Source: MGBC114079 sp964531385 (lineage in GTDB: Bacteria > Bacillota > Clostridia > Lachnospirales > CAG-274). From it: a stretch of 64,000 bases of DNA. Position numbers and translations under genes: made by a program. Shown here piece after piece: positions 44,416 to 53,600 of the stretch. Where the stretch lies: positions 1 to 64,000 of the forward strand of contig CAZHGC010000009.1 in NCBI GenBank assembly GCA_964531385.1, written 5' to 3'. Within the stretch, counting starts at the first letter, position 1, and each line of letters opens with the position of its first letter. A model generated the notes under the pieces. That model was not told where the DNA came from. It did not search any database and saw only the letters and a list, made by a program, of their open reading frames with translations.

Positions 44416-46143
44416 ATGAGAAAAGCAATATTCTATGGCTTTTTAATCATTGCAGTAATAAGTCTTTTTATAGCTTCCGTAATATTCTCTTATTTCATAA
44501 GCGATTACAATCTGCAACAAACCGAAAACAATTTAATAAATTCCGTAAAACTTGTCGATTATGCCATAAATTATAACGACAATCTAAATTCGCAAATCGA
44601 AAAAATAAAACCTATAATTTCCGAAAAAGACGTACGAATAACCATAATCGATAAAAAAGGGAACGTATTGGCAGACAGTAGCAAAGAAATCAACTCATTC
44701 GATAACCACAGCGAACGTCCGGAATTTTCAACCGCACTAAAAAATGGAAACGGTGCAAGCGTCAGACATTCAGAAACTTTAAACAAAGAATTTTTATATG
44801 TTGCAAAAATGTCTCAAAATGATAAATATATAATTCGCCTTGCAATTCCATATTATGGCAAATCAGCTTTTTTCAATGCCTTAATTCCTGCCGTTGCAAT
44901 AAGCATTTTAATAGCATTTTTCTTTGCGTTCATATTGGCAAAAAAATTTTCAAACAATATAACAAAACCTCTTAACGAAATTTCAAAAGAGCTTTTCAAA
45001 ATTCAAAATAACGGCGAAAATTTTGAATTTAAAGAATATAAATACGATGAAATAAATAACATAATAAATTCGGTAAAAATGCTTTCCGAAAGAGTTGAGC
45101 AAAATGTCGAACGTCTAAATTACGAAAAAAATAAAATAAATTACATTCTCGACAATATGAGCGAAGGAATAATTGTAATCGATGAAAACAAAAATATTCT
45201 TCTTGTCAACAAATCCGCAACAGAAGCCTTAGACGGAAATATAACCTTAAGAAGCAGAAGTATTTTTCATTTCACACAAAATATGACAATTATAAATGCC
45301 GTTGAAAATGTCATAAACAACAACAAAGAACTCGTTTTTGACATTAACGATGTAAAAGGAAATATTCTAAGTGTTTATATAACAAAAACAAAAAAAGGAA
45401 TTTTCGAAAATATGGCAAACGGCGTTGTTGTTTTTATGATTGATGTAACAACCGAGCGAGAAACCCAAAAAATGCGTCAAGAATTTTTCTCAAACGTTTC
45501 CCACGAATTAAAAACACCAATCACATCAATACAAGGTTATGCCGAACTTCTAAGTAGCGGAATTTTATACGATGCCGAACAAAAAAATGAATTTTTAATG
45601 AGAATACAAAAAGAAACGCATAATATGACAAATCTTATAAATGATATTCTTATGATTTCAAAGCTTGAAGCCGGAACAGAAAAAAAAGATTTCTCTTTGG
45701 TAAATTTAAAATCCGTTGTTGAAGAAATTTTAAGTGCAAACCGACCAATTATAGAAAAAAACAAACTCAACATATCAACCGAGTTCGATAACTGCACCTA
45801 TAATTCAAATTACACTCAAATGTATCAGCTTCTAAGCAATTTAATAGTCAATGCAATTAAGTATAATAAAGAAAACGGAAATGTAAGCATAAGCATCTAC
45901 ACAGCCGAAAAAAATATTTATATAAAAATTGCCGACACAGGAATAGGAATTCCGTCAGAATCCGTTTCAAGAGTTTTCGAAAGATTTTATCGGGTTGATA
46001 AAGGTAGAAGTAAAAAAATAGGCGGAACAGGTCTCGGACTTGCAATCGTCAAGCATATTGTAAATTTTTACAACGGTAATATAAAATTCACAAGTAAACT
46101 TGGAATTGGAACAAAAGCTGAAATAACACTCCCAATAGATTAG
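44416..46143 (+). CDS. PhoR-like sensor histidine kinase
   Basis: The 575-residue protein has an N-terminal membrane helix (about 7-30), an extracytoplasmic domain of about 120 residues, a second helix (about 155-178), HAMP (about 180-235), a PAS domain (about 250-340; ILDNMSEGIIVIDENKNILL), a HisKA domain with phospho-accepting His363 in NVSHELKTP, and a HATPase_c domain (N box NLIVNAIKYN, G1 DTGIGIP, G2 GGTGLGLAI). It should autophosphorylate in response to an envelope signal and act on the regulator encoded just upstream. GGAGGGATAAT precedes the ATG. Confidence 0.96.
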   Translation: MRKAIFYGFLIIAVISLFIASVIFSYFISDYNLQQTENNLINSVKLVDYAINYNDNLNSQIEKIKPIISEKDVRITIIDKKGNVLADSSKEINSFDNHSERPEFSTALKNGNGASVRHSETLNKEFLYVAKMSQNDKYIIRLAIPYYGKSAFFNALIPAVAISILIAFFFAFILAKKFSNNITKPLNEISKELFKIQNNGENFEFKEYKYDEINNIINSVKMLSERVEQNVERLNYEKNKINYILDNMSEGIIVIDENKNILLVNKSATEALDGNITLRSRSIFHFTQNMTIINAVENVINNNKELVFDINDVKGNILSVYITKTKKGIFENMANGVVVFMIDVTTERETQKMRQEFFSNVSHELKTPITSIQGYAELLSSGILYDAEQKNEFLMRIQKETHNMTNLINDILMISKLEAGTEKKDFSLVNLKSVVEEILSANRPIIEKNKLNISTEFDNCTYNSNYTQMYQLLSNLIVNAIKYNKENGNVSISIYTAEKNIYIKIADTGIGIPSESVSRVFERFYRVDKGRSKKIGGTGLGLAIVKHIVNFYNGNIKFTSKLGIGTKAEITLPID

Positions 46144-46154
46144 TTTCCTAATAT

Positions 46155-46193
46155 AAAAAGCTGAATTTACATAATTTGTAAATCCAGCTTTCA
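46155..46193 (+). terminator. Terminator after the histidine kinase gene
   Basis: AAAGCTGAATTTAC and GTAAATCCAGCTTT form a near-perfect stem 13 bases past the kinase stop; the T tail is short. The convergent DUF1847 gene ends about 40 bases further on. Confidence 0.65.
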
Positions 46194-46233
46194 TCTATTC
46201 TTCTAAAATTTCAATTTTTTTAAAACCCGCTGT

Positions 46234-46887
46234 TTATATCTTGCTGTAAATGCTGTTGCAAGTGTAAAGTGCAACAGCCGGATTATGCCCTGTAACCCTG
46301 TCTTTTGCAATTAAAACAGTTACGGGAGCCTCCGAATATCTAATAAATAAAGAATCGTGACCAACACATAACCCAATCATTATGTTCAAATCCGTTTTCT
46401 GTTCGTTCAAAACTTTTGCCTGCATTATCGGGTTGCACATAGATTCATATTTTTCGCCTTTTGTCAATGTGTTTTCTTTCGGAATTCCAATTTCACTTTT
46501 TTCAACAGCACCAATCTTACAGCCAACCGCATAATATTCAATATTGTGCTTTTTCAAAAGGCTTGCAAAAATCCCTGCTTCATTAAGCAACCCAACACAA
46601 GTCGCTATTCCAACTTTTTTTGCACCGTATCTTTTTATAAATTCAATTGTTTCCTGAACCCTTGTATATTTTCCATAAAACTGCCCTTCAATTTCCGCCC
46701 CAACAAGAGCAAGCTTTTGATTTATTTCGTTGTTTAAATATAAATCTTTTGCTTCTTCAAGCAAATCCTTATCAACATATTTAGTTAAACAAAATCCAGG
46801 ATATTTTGCTTCTTCTTTGTTAAAACACGCCTTAACACGACAATCCGCACAAGTTAAACATTGCTTCGTTATATTTTCCGCACTCAT
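46234..46887 (-). CDS. DUF1847 cysteine-rich metal-binding-like protein
   Basis: The 217-residue protein begins with a Cys cluster (QCLTCADCRVKAC: Cys10, 13, 16, 21, then Cys33) and continues with an alpha/beta domain having further Cys (VGIATCVGL, AVGCKIG, MIGLCVGHDSLF). It matches the DUF1847 family, annotated as predicted metal-binding proteins of unknown function. The Cys pattern suggests an iron-sulfur cluster or zinc. It is the last gene of the apparent ABC transporter operon, 43 bases after the binding protein gene, so I infer it handles the transported compound or metal. A GGAGG site precedes the ATG. Confidence 0.82.
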   Translation of the reverse strand: MSAENITKQCLTCADCRVKACFNKEEAKYPGFCLTKYVDKDLLEEAKDLYLNNEINQKLALVGAEIEGQFYGKYTRVQETIEFIKRYGAKKVGIATCVGLLNEAGIFASLLKKHNIEYYAVGCKIGAVEKSEIGIPKENTLTKGEKYESMCNPIMQAKVLNEQKTDLNIMIGLCVGHDSLFIRYSEAPVTVLIAKDRVTGHNPAVALYTCNSIYSKI

Positions 46888-46930
46888 TTTAAATGTCCTC
46901 CATATCTTTTATGTATTTTAAAATTCAAAA

Positions 46931-48070
46931 TTAAGAACAACAATCAGCAATTTGAACTGAAGTTGTTTCGCAACAATCTTTCGGTTCCGGCTCGCAACAA
47001 TCGTCTTTTGTTTCCGTAAAAGAATTTTCTTTTTCGTCCAATATTAAATCATTGTTTAAATTTTCAAGTTTCAAGAAAGCATTATTAATAAATTCTTCCG
47101 CATTTTTGTCTTTGTTAATAAGCCCAACAGCTTGCAAATCCGGAACAGTTATTTTCAAAGCTTCAAGACCGCCCTCAAGAGACGGTTTATAATTAAATGA
47201 CGATAACACATTTGCGTTAAAAGTTGGGTCTCCCGCAACCCATTCTTTTTCAACTTGAATTTTTGCCGTTTCCTCTTTGTTTTTTTCAACCCATTGAGAT
47301 GCTTTCATAATAGCTTTTGTAAATTTTTCGGCAATCTCGGGGTGTTCTTTTGCAAGTTTTCCCGTAACAAAACTTATACAACAATATTCGTCTTTATATT
47401 CATCATCTTTTGCTGTGTCAATTATAGATTTTAAATTATAATCCCTTGCTGCCATTGATGCTCTCGGGTCACCAAGAGCAATTGCATCAACAGCATTGTT
47501 TTGAAGAGCCTGAGGGAGGTCACTCTCCGAATAAACAACAAATTCAACATCGCAATCGTTCGAAGAACCGTTAAGCCCTGAATGATAAAGCGAACGTCTT
47601 GTAATTATCGTTCCCGCAGCACCAAGACCGCCCGTTCCAACTTTCTTGCCTTTCAAATCGGCAACCGATTTTATATCCGAATTTTGAGGAACAAGCAATT
47701 TTATACAACCTGTATGTATTCCCGCCGTTATTTTTATATCAAGACCATTATCTATAGGTTGAAGATATTTTCCCAAAAGACCAAAACCCGCATCTATCTG
47801 CCCCGAACCAATTGCCTCGGGCATATGTGCCGCATCAGCCTTAACCATTTCAAATTTCAACCCCTCTTTTTCAAAAAAACCCTTTTCAACACCCATTTGA
47901 ATAGGAGCTTCGCAAAGGCTATTGTTATAACCGATTTTCAGCACATAATCATCAGATGAATTTGCGTTTTCAAAATTTGAATTTTCTCCGCCTGTGTCTC
48001 CTCCACAGCCAACAAAAAGACATACTGCCATAACAACAGACACTCCGATTTTCCCAATTTTCTTTAACAT
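46931..48070 (-). CDS. NitT/TauT-type ABC transporter substrate-binding lipoprotein with Cys-Cys tail
   Basis: The 379-residue product has a lipoprotein signal peptide with lipobox FVGC (Cys22) and a two-lobe periplasmic-binding fold of the NrtA/SsuA/TauA type (KIGYNNSLCEAPIQMGVEKG, then GSGQIDAGFGL, GKKVGTGGLGAAGTI). Most of this family bind sulfonates, nitrate, pyrimidine or similar small anions. Unusually, the last 24 residues carry three vicinal Cys pairs (358-359, 366-367, 377-378: DDCCEPEPKDCC, IADCC), which look like a soft-metal or redox site. It is encoded after its ATPase and before the DUF1847 gene. The substrate is unknown. Confidence 0.88.
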   Translation of the reverse strand: MLKKIGKIGVSVVMAVCLFVGCGGDTGGENSNFENANSSDDYVLKIGYNNSLCEAPIQMGVEKGFFEKEGLKFEMVKADAAHMPEAIGSGQIDAGFGLLGKYLQPIDNGLDIKITAGIHTGCIKLLVPQNSDIKSVADLKGKKVGTGGLGAAGTIITRRSLYHSGLNGSSNDCDVEFVVYSESDLPQALQNNAVDAIALGDPRASMAARDYNLKSIIDTAKDDEYKDEYCCISFVTGKLAKEHPEIAEKFTKAIMKASQWVEKNKEETAKIQVEKEWVAGDPTFNANVLSSFNYKPSLEGGLEALKITVPDLQAVGLINKDKNAEEFINNAFLKLENLNNDLILDEKENSFTETKDDCCEPEPKDCCETTSVQIADCCS

Positions 48071-48093
48071 TTTAAAATCCTCCGTTTCATTAA

Positions 48094-48897
48094 TTAAATA
48101 TAATAACTTGGTTCTTCAAGTTTTCCCGCATAATGCAAAATTTCCAAAATTTCGGAACGTAACCTCAAAAATTCGGGATTATTCCTTGCTCTTTTTCTGT
48201 AAAGATTAACATCGATAACTTTCTCAACTTTTGCCGGTCTCGGCGACATAACAACAATTTTGTCCGACAAATAAATCGCTTCATCAACATCGTGTGTAAC
48301 CATAATCATAGTCATATTTTTTTCTTCCCAAATTCGCAAAAGCTCATCTTGCATATTCATTCTTGTAAATGCGTCAAGAGCACCAAGAGGCTCGTCAAGC
48401 AATAAAACTTTTGGGTGCCCAACAAGTGAACGTGCAATAGATGCCCTTTGTTGCATTCCTCCCGAAAGCTGATGCGGATAAGAATTGCCAAAATCTTTCA
48501 AATCAACAAGTTCAAGATATTCCAAAACAAGTTTTTTATGATTTTTGTAAATTTTTCTCGCTTTAAGTGAAAAAGCTATATTATCATAAATCGTAAGCCA
48601 TGAAAACAAAGTTGGATTTTGAAAAACAAGCCCTCTGTCATATCCGGCTTTTTGAATTTTTTCTCCGTCCAAAGTAAGGCTTCCAGAAGTTGGCTTTTCA
48701 AGCCCCGCAATTATTCTCAGAAGAGTTGATTTTCCGCACCCCGAAGGTCCAATAAACGAAACAAACGACCCCGGCTCAATGTCAAGATTAACCCCGTTTA
48801 AGGCAACAATCTCTTCGCCGTTTTGCTGAACAAATTTTTTAAATACGTTTGAAATTTTTATTTCACCTGTTATATTTCTTGTTTCATTACCTACCAT
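48094..48897 (-). CDS. ABC transporter ATP-binding protein (SsuB/TauB type)
   Basis: The 267-residue ATPase has Walker A GPSGCGKST, the Q loop QNPTL, signature LSGGMQQR, Walker B VLLLDEP and the switch His in VTHDVDEA, all intact. It drives the permease encoded upstream. I start at the ATG at 48897 because AAAGGAG is seven bases upstream; that start overlaps the permease stop by seven bases, so the genes are translationally coupled. The binding protein gene follows after 23 bases. Confidence 0.95.
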   Translation of the reverse strand: MVGNETRNITGEIKISNVFKKFVQQNGEEIVALNGVNLDIEPGSFVSFIGPSGCGKSTLLRIIAGLEKPTSGSLTLDGEKIQKAGYDRGLVFQNPTLFSWLTIYDNIAFSLKARKIYKNHKKLVLEYLELVDLKDFGNSYPHQLSGGMQQRASIARSLVGHPKVLLLDEPLGALDAFTRMNMQDELLRIWEEKNMTMIMVTHDVDEAIYLSDKIVVMSPRPAKVEKVIDVNLYRKRARNNPEFLRLRSEILEILHYAGKLEEPSYYI

Positions 48898-49877
48898 TTG
48901 ATAACTCCTTTCTGCCAAACAAGAAGCTTGTCTTTAATTTTAAACAATAAAGTTATAAGTATTGAAAATGTTATCGCAATAACAATCAAACCGGCATAAA
49001 CATTGGAATAACACATCATTTCTTTTTGCCAATTAACATACCAGCCAATTCCATATTTTGCACCAATCATTTCTGCTGTCATAAGTGTTATAAATGCGGA
49101 GCAAGTCCCGTTAAAAACTCCTATAAATATGCTCGGCATTGCAGCAGGAACACCAACTTTGAATATTTTATAAAATAACCCTGCACCAAGCGTTTCCGAA
49201 ACTTCAAAAAATGAATTTGTAACATTTTGAATTCCACTGCTTGTCATAAGCGTTGTCGGAAACCAAACCGCAAGAGCAATTATAAAACTGCTTGCCGAAA
49301 CCGTATCCGAAAAAGTCACCAAAACCAAGGGAATCCACGCAGTTGAAGGAATTGGTCCCAAAAATCTGACAATCGGATTAAGCCAATATGCCGCACGTTT
49401 GCTAAAACCAATTGCAATTCCGCATAATATTCCCGCTATCGCTCCAAAAATAAATCCCGTAAATAAAAGCCTTGAAGAATATGCAAGACATTTTAAAATC
49501 AAATCTTTGTCCTCAACTATAACACCAATCATTCTTGTCGGAGACGGAAAATATATAACAGGAAGTAAATTAAATTTGTTCGTAAGCAAATTCAATACAT
49601 TCACAAATAACATTATTCCAACCCAAAATATCCCCTTATATTCAATTTTTTCCTTGATTTTTTTGTTAAAATATGATAAAACGGTAAATATAAAAATTAT
49701 TCCTCCAATGATAATCAAAAACCATAAATAATAGTTCGGTTTATCCATAAGATTAAGTTGCTTTCCGTCTGCACTAATCGACAACGCAAGCTGGCTTGAA
49801 TCAGCCTTTATAAAAACTTCAAGTAAAATCGAAACAATAACTGCCAAAAACGGCAACCACCTTTTTAAATATTTCAA
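48891..49877 (-). CDS. ABC transporter permease (NitT/TauT type)
   Basis: The 328-residue membrane protein has an extra N-terminal hydrophobic stretch with two helices, then the BPD_transp_1 domain of about six helices (SSRLLFTGFIFGAIAGIL, PSTAWIPLVLVTF, with the EAA loop ETLGAGLFYKIFKVGVPAAM). It forms the channel for the ATPase encoded next. I prefer the TTG at 49877, since AAAGGAG lies eight bases before it; an ATG nine codons earlier at 49904 has no ribosome binding site and would itself span that AAAGGAG. A 42-codon ORF with a strong site lies immediately upstream. Confidence 0.88.
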   Translation of the reverse strand: MKYLKRWLPFLAVIVSILLEVFIKADSSQLALSISADGKQLNLMDKPNYYLWFLIIIGGIIFIFTVLSYFNKKIKEKIEYKGIFWVGIMLFVNVLNLLTNKFNLLPVIYFPSPTRMIGVIVEDKDLILKCLAYSSRLLFTGFIFGAIAGILCGIAIGFSKRAAYWLNPIVRFLGPIPSTAWIPLVLVTFSDTVSASSFIIALAVWFPTTLMTSSGIQNVTNSFFEVSETLGAGLFYKIFKVGVPAAMPSIFIGVFNGTCSAFITLMTAEMIGAKYGIGWYVNWQKEMMCYSNVYAGLIVIAITFSILITLLFKIKDKLLVWQKGVIKW

Positions 49878-49910
49878 ATAAAACACTCCTTTTATAGTTT
49901 TCATACAGAA

Positions 49911-50039
49911 TTAGTATGATTTATAGCAAAAATAAAATCCCTCAAAGGGCAAACATCGTAAACCTCTCAAAAAATTATTTTCATTTTTGAACATATGCAA
50001 CATTCGCTTGAATAAACAACGCATATACAGTTTTATCAT
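49911..50039 (-). CDS. 42-residue leader ORF ahead of the ABC transporter operon
   Basis: An ATG at 50039 with a strong ACGGAGG eight bases upstream opens a 42-codon frame (MIKLYMRCLFKRMLHMF ... CLPFEGFYFCYKSY) that ends with TAA 33 bases before the permease start. The peptide is basic, with Cys at 8, 29 and 38 and many aromatic residues. It sits just after a good promoter, as leader peptides of attenuation systems do. A short CCCT/AGGG hairpin followed by ATTTTATTTTT lies inside its second half. No family is recognised. It could be a regulatory leader or a small membrane-associated protein. Confidence 0.6.
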   Translation of the reverse strand: MIKLYMRCLFKRMLHMFKNENNFLRGLRCLPFEGFYFCYKSY

Positions 50040-50101
50040 AGCAAAAACCTCCGTTTCATAAATAAATTTCTAAAAAAGTATTATTTTGCTTTGACAATAT
50101 T

Positions 50102-50130
50102 AATTTAACATATATTTCATACTATGTCAA
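50102..50130 (-). promoter_or_regulatory. Promoter of the leader ORF/ABC transporter operon
   Basis: TTGACA (50130-50125) and TAAATT (50107-50102) are 17 bases apart on the minus strand, about 60 bases before the leader ORF start. Confidence 0.7.
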
Positions 50131-50176
50131 TAGGTTTTGTATAATTTTCAAAAAAACTATATCTCTTTTAAAACTT

Positions 50177-50302
50177 ATAACTTAAAAGCTATATAATTAT
50201 CACCTTTTAATAAAAATATCTCATCTCTCGCATCTCTTTTCTGTACACTCGCCATTCCCCTATCGCTCACCCTCTCCCCCCTCCTCCCTCTCCTCATCAT
50301 TC
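50177..50302 (-). CDS. Possible small ORF in the purine-rich strand
   Basis: A 41-codon minus-strand frame starts with ATGATG at 50302, passes a second ATG at 50257, and ends at 50177. Its first half is Arg/Gly-rich because it crosses the polypurine tract; its end (DEIFLLKGDNYIAFKL) looks more like ordinary protein. There is no well-spaced ribosome binding site, although AGGAG-like sequence is everywhere in the tract. I do not recognise it. It may be the remnant of a longer gene or chance. Confidence 0.2.
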
Positions 50303-50333
50303 ACCAACTTCCAACTCTCCCTCTCCCCCTCAT
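50221..50333. repeat. Polypyrimidine/polypurine tract
   Basis: About 110 bases are almost all C and T on the plus strand (CCCTCTCCCCCCTCCTCCCT and similar), that is G and A on the minus strand, within otherwise AT-rich DNA. The G-rich strand has closely spaced G runs that could form a quadruplex, and the asymmetry could allow triplex DNA. It lies between the terminator of the peptide export operon and the promoter of the ABC operon. Confidence 0.75.
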
Positions 50334-50362
50334 TTGCAATCCATTTTTTAGCTTCAACGACA

Positions 50363-50403
50363 AAAGGTGCTAAAGAAATGCCCCCATTTCTTCAACACCT
50401 TTA
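50363..50403 (-). terminator. Terminator of the peptide export operon
   Basis: On the minus strand AAGGTGTTGAAGAAATG pairs with CATTTCTTTAGCACCTT (one bulge) and is followed by TTTG. It lies 30 bases past the stop of the double-glycine peptide gene. Confidence 0.75.
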
Positions 50404-50432
50404 ATCTTAAACTAATTATTAATTACAAATTG

Positions 50433-50588
50433 TTACATTCTTTTTTTAACATCACTATCATACTCGTAAACGTCAACTCTCGGAGGATTAAGTCCTCCTC
50501 TTCCTCCCGAAACATTGTCAAGTTCTTCTTCTTCAAGCTCAACAACTTCTTCTTCATTTTCCAATTCTTTTTTTTCTTTTTCAGACAT
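50433..50588 (-). CDS. Double-glycine leader peptide precursor (51 residues)
   Basis: An ATG at 50588 with a perfect AAAGGAG seven bases upstream opens a 51-codon frame 15 bases after the giant protein gene. The first 29 residues are extremely acidic (MSEKEKKELENEEEVVELEE, then EELDNVSGG) and end in the canonical double-glycine site: Glu at -8, Leu at -7, Val at -4, Gly-Gly at -2 and -1. Cleavage there by a C39 peptidase leaves a 22-residue core starting RGGLNPPRVDVYEYD and ending DVKKRM, with no Cys and a single Ser, so thioether modification is not expected. The matching C39 ABC transporter is encoded upstream in the same operon. Function (bacteriocin, signal or surface peptide) is unknown. 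Confidence 0.85.
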   Translation of the reverse strand: MSEKEKKELENEEEVVELEEEELDNVSGGRGGLNPPRVDVYEYDSDVKKRM

Positions 50589-50603
50589 AATAATTCTCCT
50601 TTC

Positions 50604-53600
50604 TTATTTAACAACATTATTTATAATAACTGCCGCCTCACCACGATTTAAACTCTTTCTTGGCATATAACAATTATTATTGTCGCCTCTAACAATTCCA
50701 TAAGCTGAAATATTATCAACATAACCTTTCGCCCAAACCGAAATTTCATTTTCATCATCAAAAACAATAGAATTGCCTTTTTCAAAATCATTTTCGGTTG
50801 TCTCAATAAATTTGCTAACAATAACAGCCATTTCCTGTCTTGAAATTTCGTTGTTTCCTCTGAAAGTATTGTCGTCATATCCTGTGATAATACCTTTTGA
50901 AACGCCCCAGCAAACCGCATCGGCATACCATTCTTTACCTGTCATATCAACAAAATTCAATTTTGAAAGTTCAACTTTTTCATCTTTATCAACACTGTTA
51001 TAAAGCATAGTTGCAAATTCGGCTCTTGTAACATTGTTTTTAGGTCTGTAACTGTTATCAGGATAACCTTTAATCAAACCTTTTTTGTAAGCAGAAATAA
51101 TAATTTTTTCTGCCCAATAATCGGCTATATCGTTAAATATAATTTGATTATCATCTGTTTCGCCGGAAGCAATATCTTCGCTTGTTTCTTCAACAGCTTC
51201 TTCGCTAACTTTCTCTGTTGTTTTTTCCGAATTACCTGAAGAACTTGAGCGTTTTGAAGAACCCCCGCCAGAATGTTTTTCGTTTTCATCGGTTGATTTA
51301 TCTGTCTCGCCAACTATAACATCAACTTCAGTCTCACTGTTGTAAGGTTGTGCTTTTGCAATCAATTTTGTTACACCTTTGCTAATACCAACAATTTGAT
51401 TTGCAATTATTGCCGCAACAGTGCTGTCCTCAACTTCATAATTTGCCAAAACATCATTAAATCGTTCAAATGGCTGATAAAGCATCTGAAGGTCAACCGC
51501 TTCTCCAACATTCAATTTAATATTATTTGTATCATTAACGTTAATGTCGATAGGTGCGTTCATCATAATATAACTTTCTTCAGCATTTGAAATAATGTTT
51601 CCATCTTTGTCCGTAACGGCTGCAATAACCGGTAAATATCCATAAGCATTAAACAGCTCACCTGTAAGATTTTCTATAACAACATCATATTCTTTACTTT
51701 CACCAACTTCAATTCCTCCTATGGATTTTTCAAGGAATTTTTCGTTTGTTATTCCAAGCTGTTGTGCTGTTGCTTTTTCAGGATTATAAACAAGGTTTAT
51801 TTTGTCGCTGTCGCTTGTTTTCAAATTACCGTTATTTGTTGCCGTAAAATGAAGTATAAAATCTTGATTATCTTGCTTTATGCCAACTCCGTCAATTTTA
51901 ATATCGGCACTGCTCTTCAAAACATCGCTTTCGGCAATTGAAGAATTCTTCATGCCACCTTCGCTAACAGTAAATCTAAGAGCCTTTCCAGCAACAGCAT
52001 CGCCAACATTCCATTGATAATTAAAATCAACATAATCTCCCGCATTAATATATTCGTCGCTTGTAACAACTCCAAGATTTTTAACAACATTTCCGTCTTT
52101 AACTTCGCTAACAGAAATTATATAACCTTTCGAAACTGTAAGCCCTCTGTTATAAATCTTAGCCGTAACATTAACCGTATCGCCGTTCTTAGGGTTCAAA
52201 TTGTCAAGTTCAATGTTTTCCGCATAAACTTCGCCAAACGGTTCAAATATCGTTGCAACAAGTTCTGTATCTTTAATTTCAAGAGGATTAATAGGGTCTT
52301 CTGTTCTAACAGAATTGTATCTTGTTGAAACAACAACCATATTTCCGCTTTCATCAATCAAAAATGCCGGTTCATCATTATGCTTTCCGCTGTGTGTAAG
52401 CTGATAAGCATCAGCATATGATGTTGTTCCGCTTTGCTTGTCGGTTATAACTGCCGTTGCAAAAATTTCCTGTTTGTTTGTTTCTCTGTCAAGGTCAACC
52501 CATATTACATAAATGTTGTCGTCTTTGTCAACACAAACTTTGTAATAAGACATTGTCGCAAAAGCTTCGTTGCTTCCCTGTCTCATTTCCGGAGGAAGAT
52601 TTATATATACATCAGCCGGTGCAAGGTCATATTCGCTGTTAACCGTTCCGTCATCATTAAGACCGTTATGTGCAAAATCGCTGACATTTATATATGATAA
52701 CTTGTTGTCACCTCTAAACCAATAAAGGAAAGTATTTCCGCTGTCGCCCCCTGCCCTAACAAACTGAGGCATAGCGTCGGCAATATCATCATCAGTAATT
52801 CTTATAGGAAGATAATTTTTATGAGTTGTAAAGTCATAAACTTGTATAAATAAGTCTCTGTCTTCGTTTGTACTGCTGTCGTTGTCCTTGTCAATTGTAT
52901 ATCCATAAACAACAAGACCGTTATAACTAATGGCAGTAAAATCTGTAATAAGCGGGTCTTGCATATTAAGCTCATCAATAGGTGACGGCAAAAATCTTTG
53001 TCCGCTCCAATTTTTAATAAGTTCTTCCGCAACCGCTTCGTCAGAAACCTCTTCGGGATAATAATAATCTGTAAGCCATTTTCCCATATCTTTGTCATAA
53101 AGCATATAGGTTATTATACAATCGTTGGTAAATGAATTCGCTGTTTCAAGGAATGAATTTCCAATTGAACTTTTAATATAATAAACAGCCATATCTCCTG
53201 TAACATTGTCATAAACAACGGTTGGCGAGTAATCATAATATGTATCATTTGTAAGTCTTGTTATCTTTCCAATTTCTCCCGTAGTTTTATTAACAAGAGT
53301 TGTGTAAATCTCCATTGTTGTAAGATACTGAGTCGGGTCACCCGTTTTTTCAGAATTGGAATCGCTCGAAATCCAGCTTATCGCAACGTTTTCTCCCGCA
53401 TCGGCAACGTTCGGCTGAAAATCTGCCGTACCGTCATTTTGAATAACAACCGGCTCCAACCATTGACCGTTTCGATACACAGCATATTTCAAAACGTTTC
53501 TTTCAAGTTCGCCCCTTGAATCATCGGTGTCTATAAACACAAGCATATAATCACCGTTGCCCAAGTTAACAACTTGCGAATCAGGTCTTTCATAGCTGTT

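Noticed and set aside
50423..50617. 64-codon Lys-rich minus-strand frame over the double-glycine peptide gene
   Set aside because: The alternative frame has the ribosome binding site, the acidic leader and the Gly-Gly motif; this one is a shadow.
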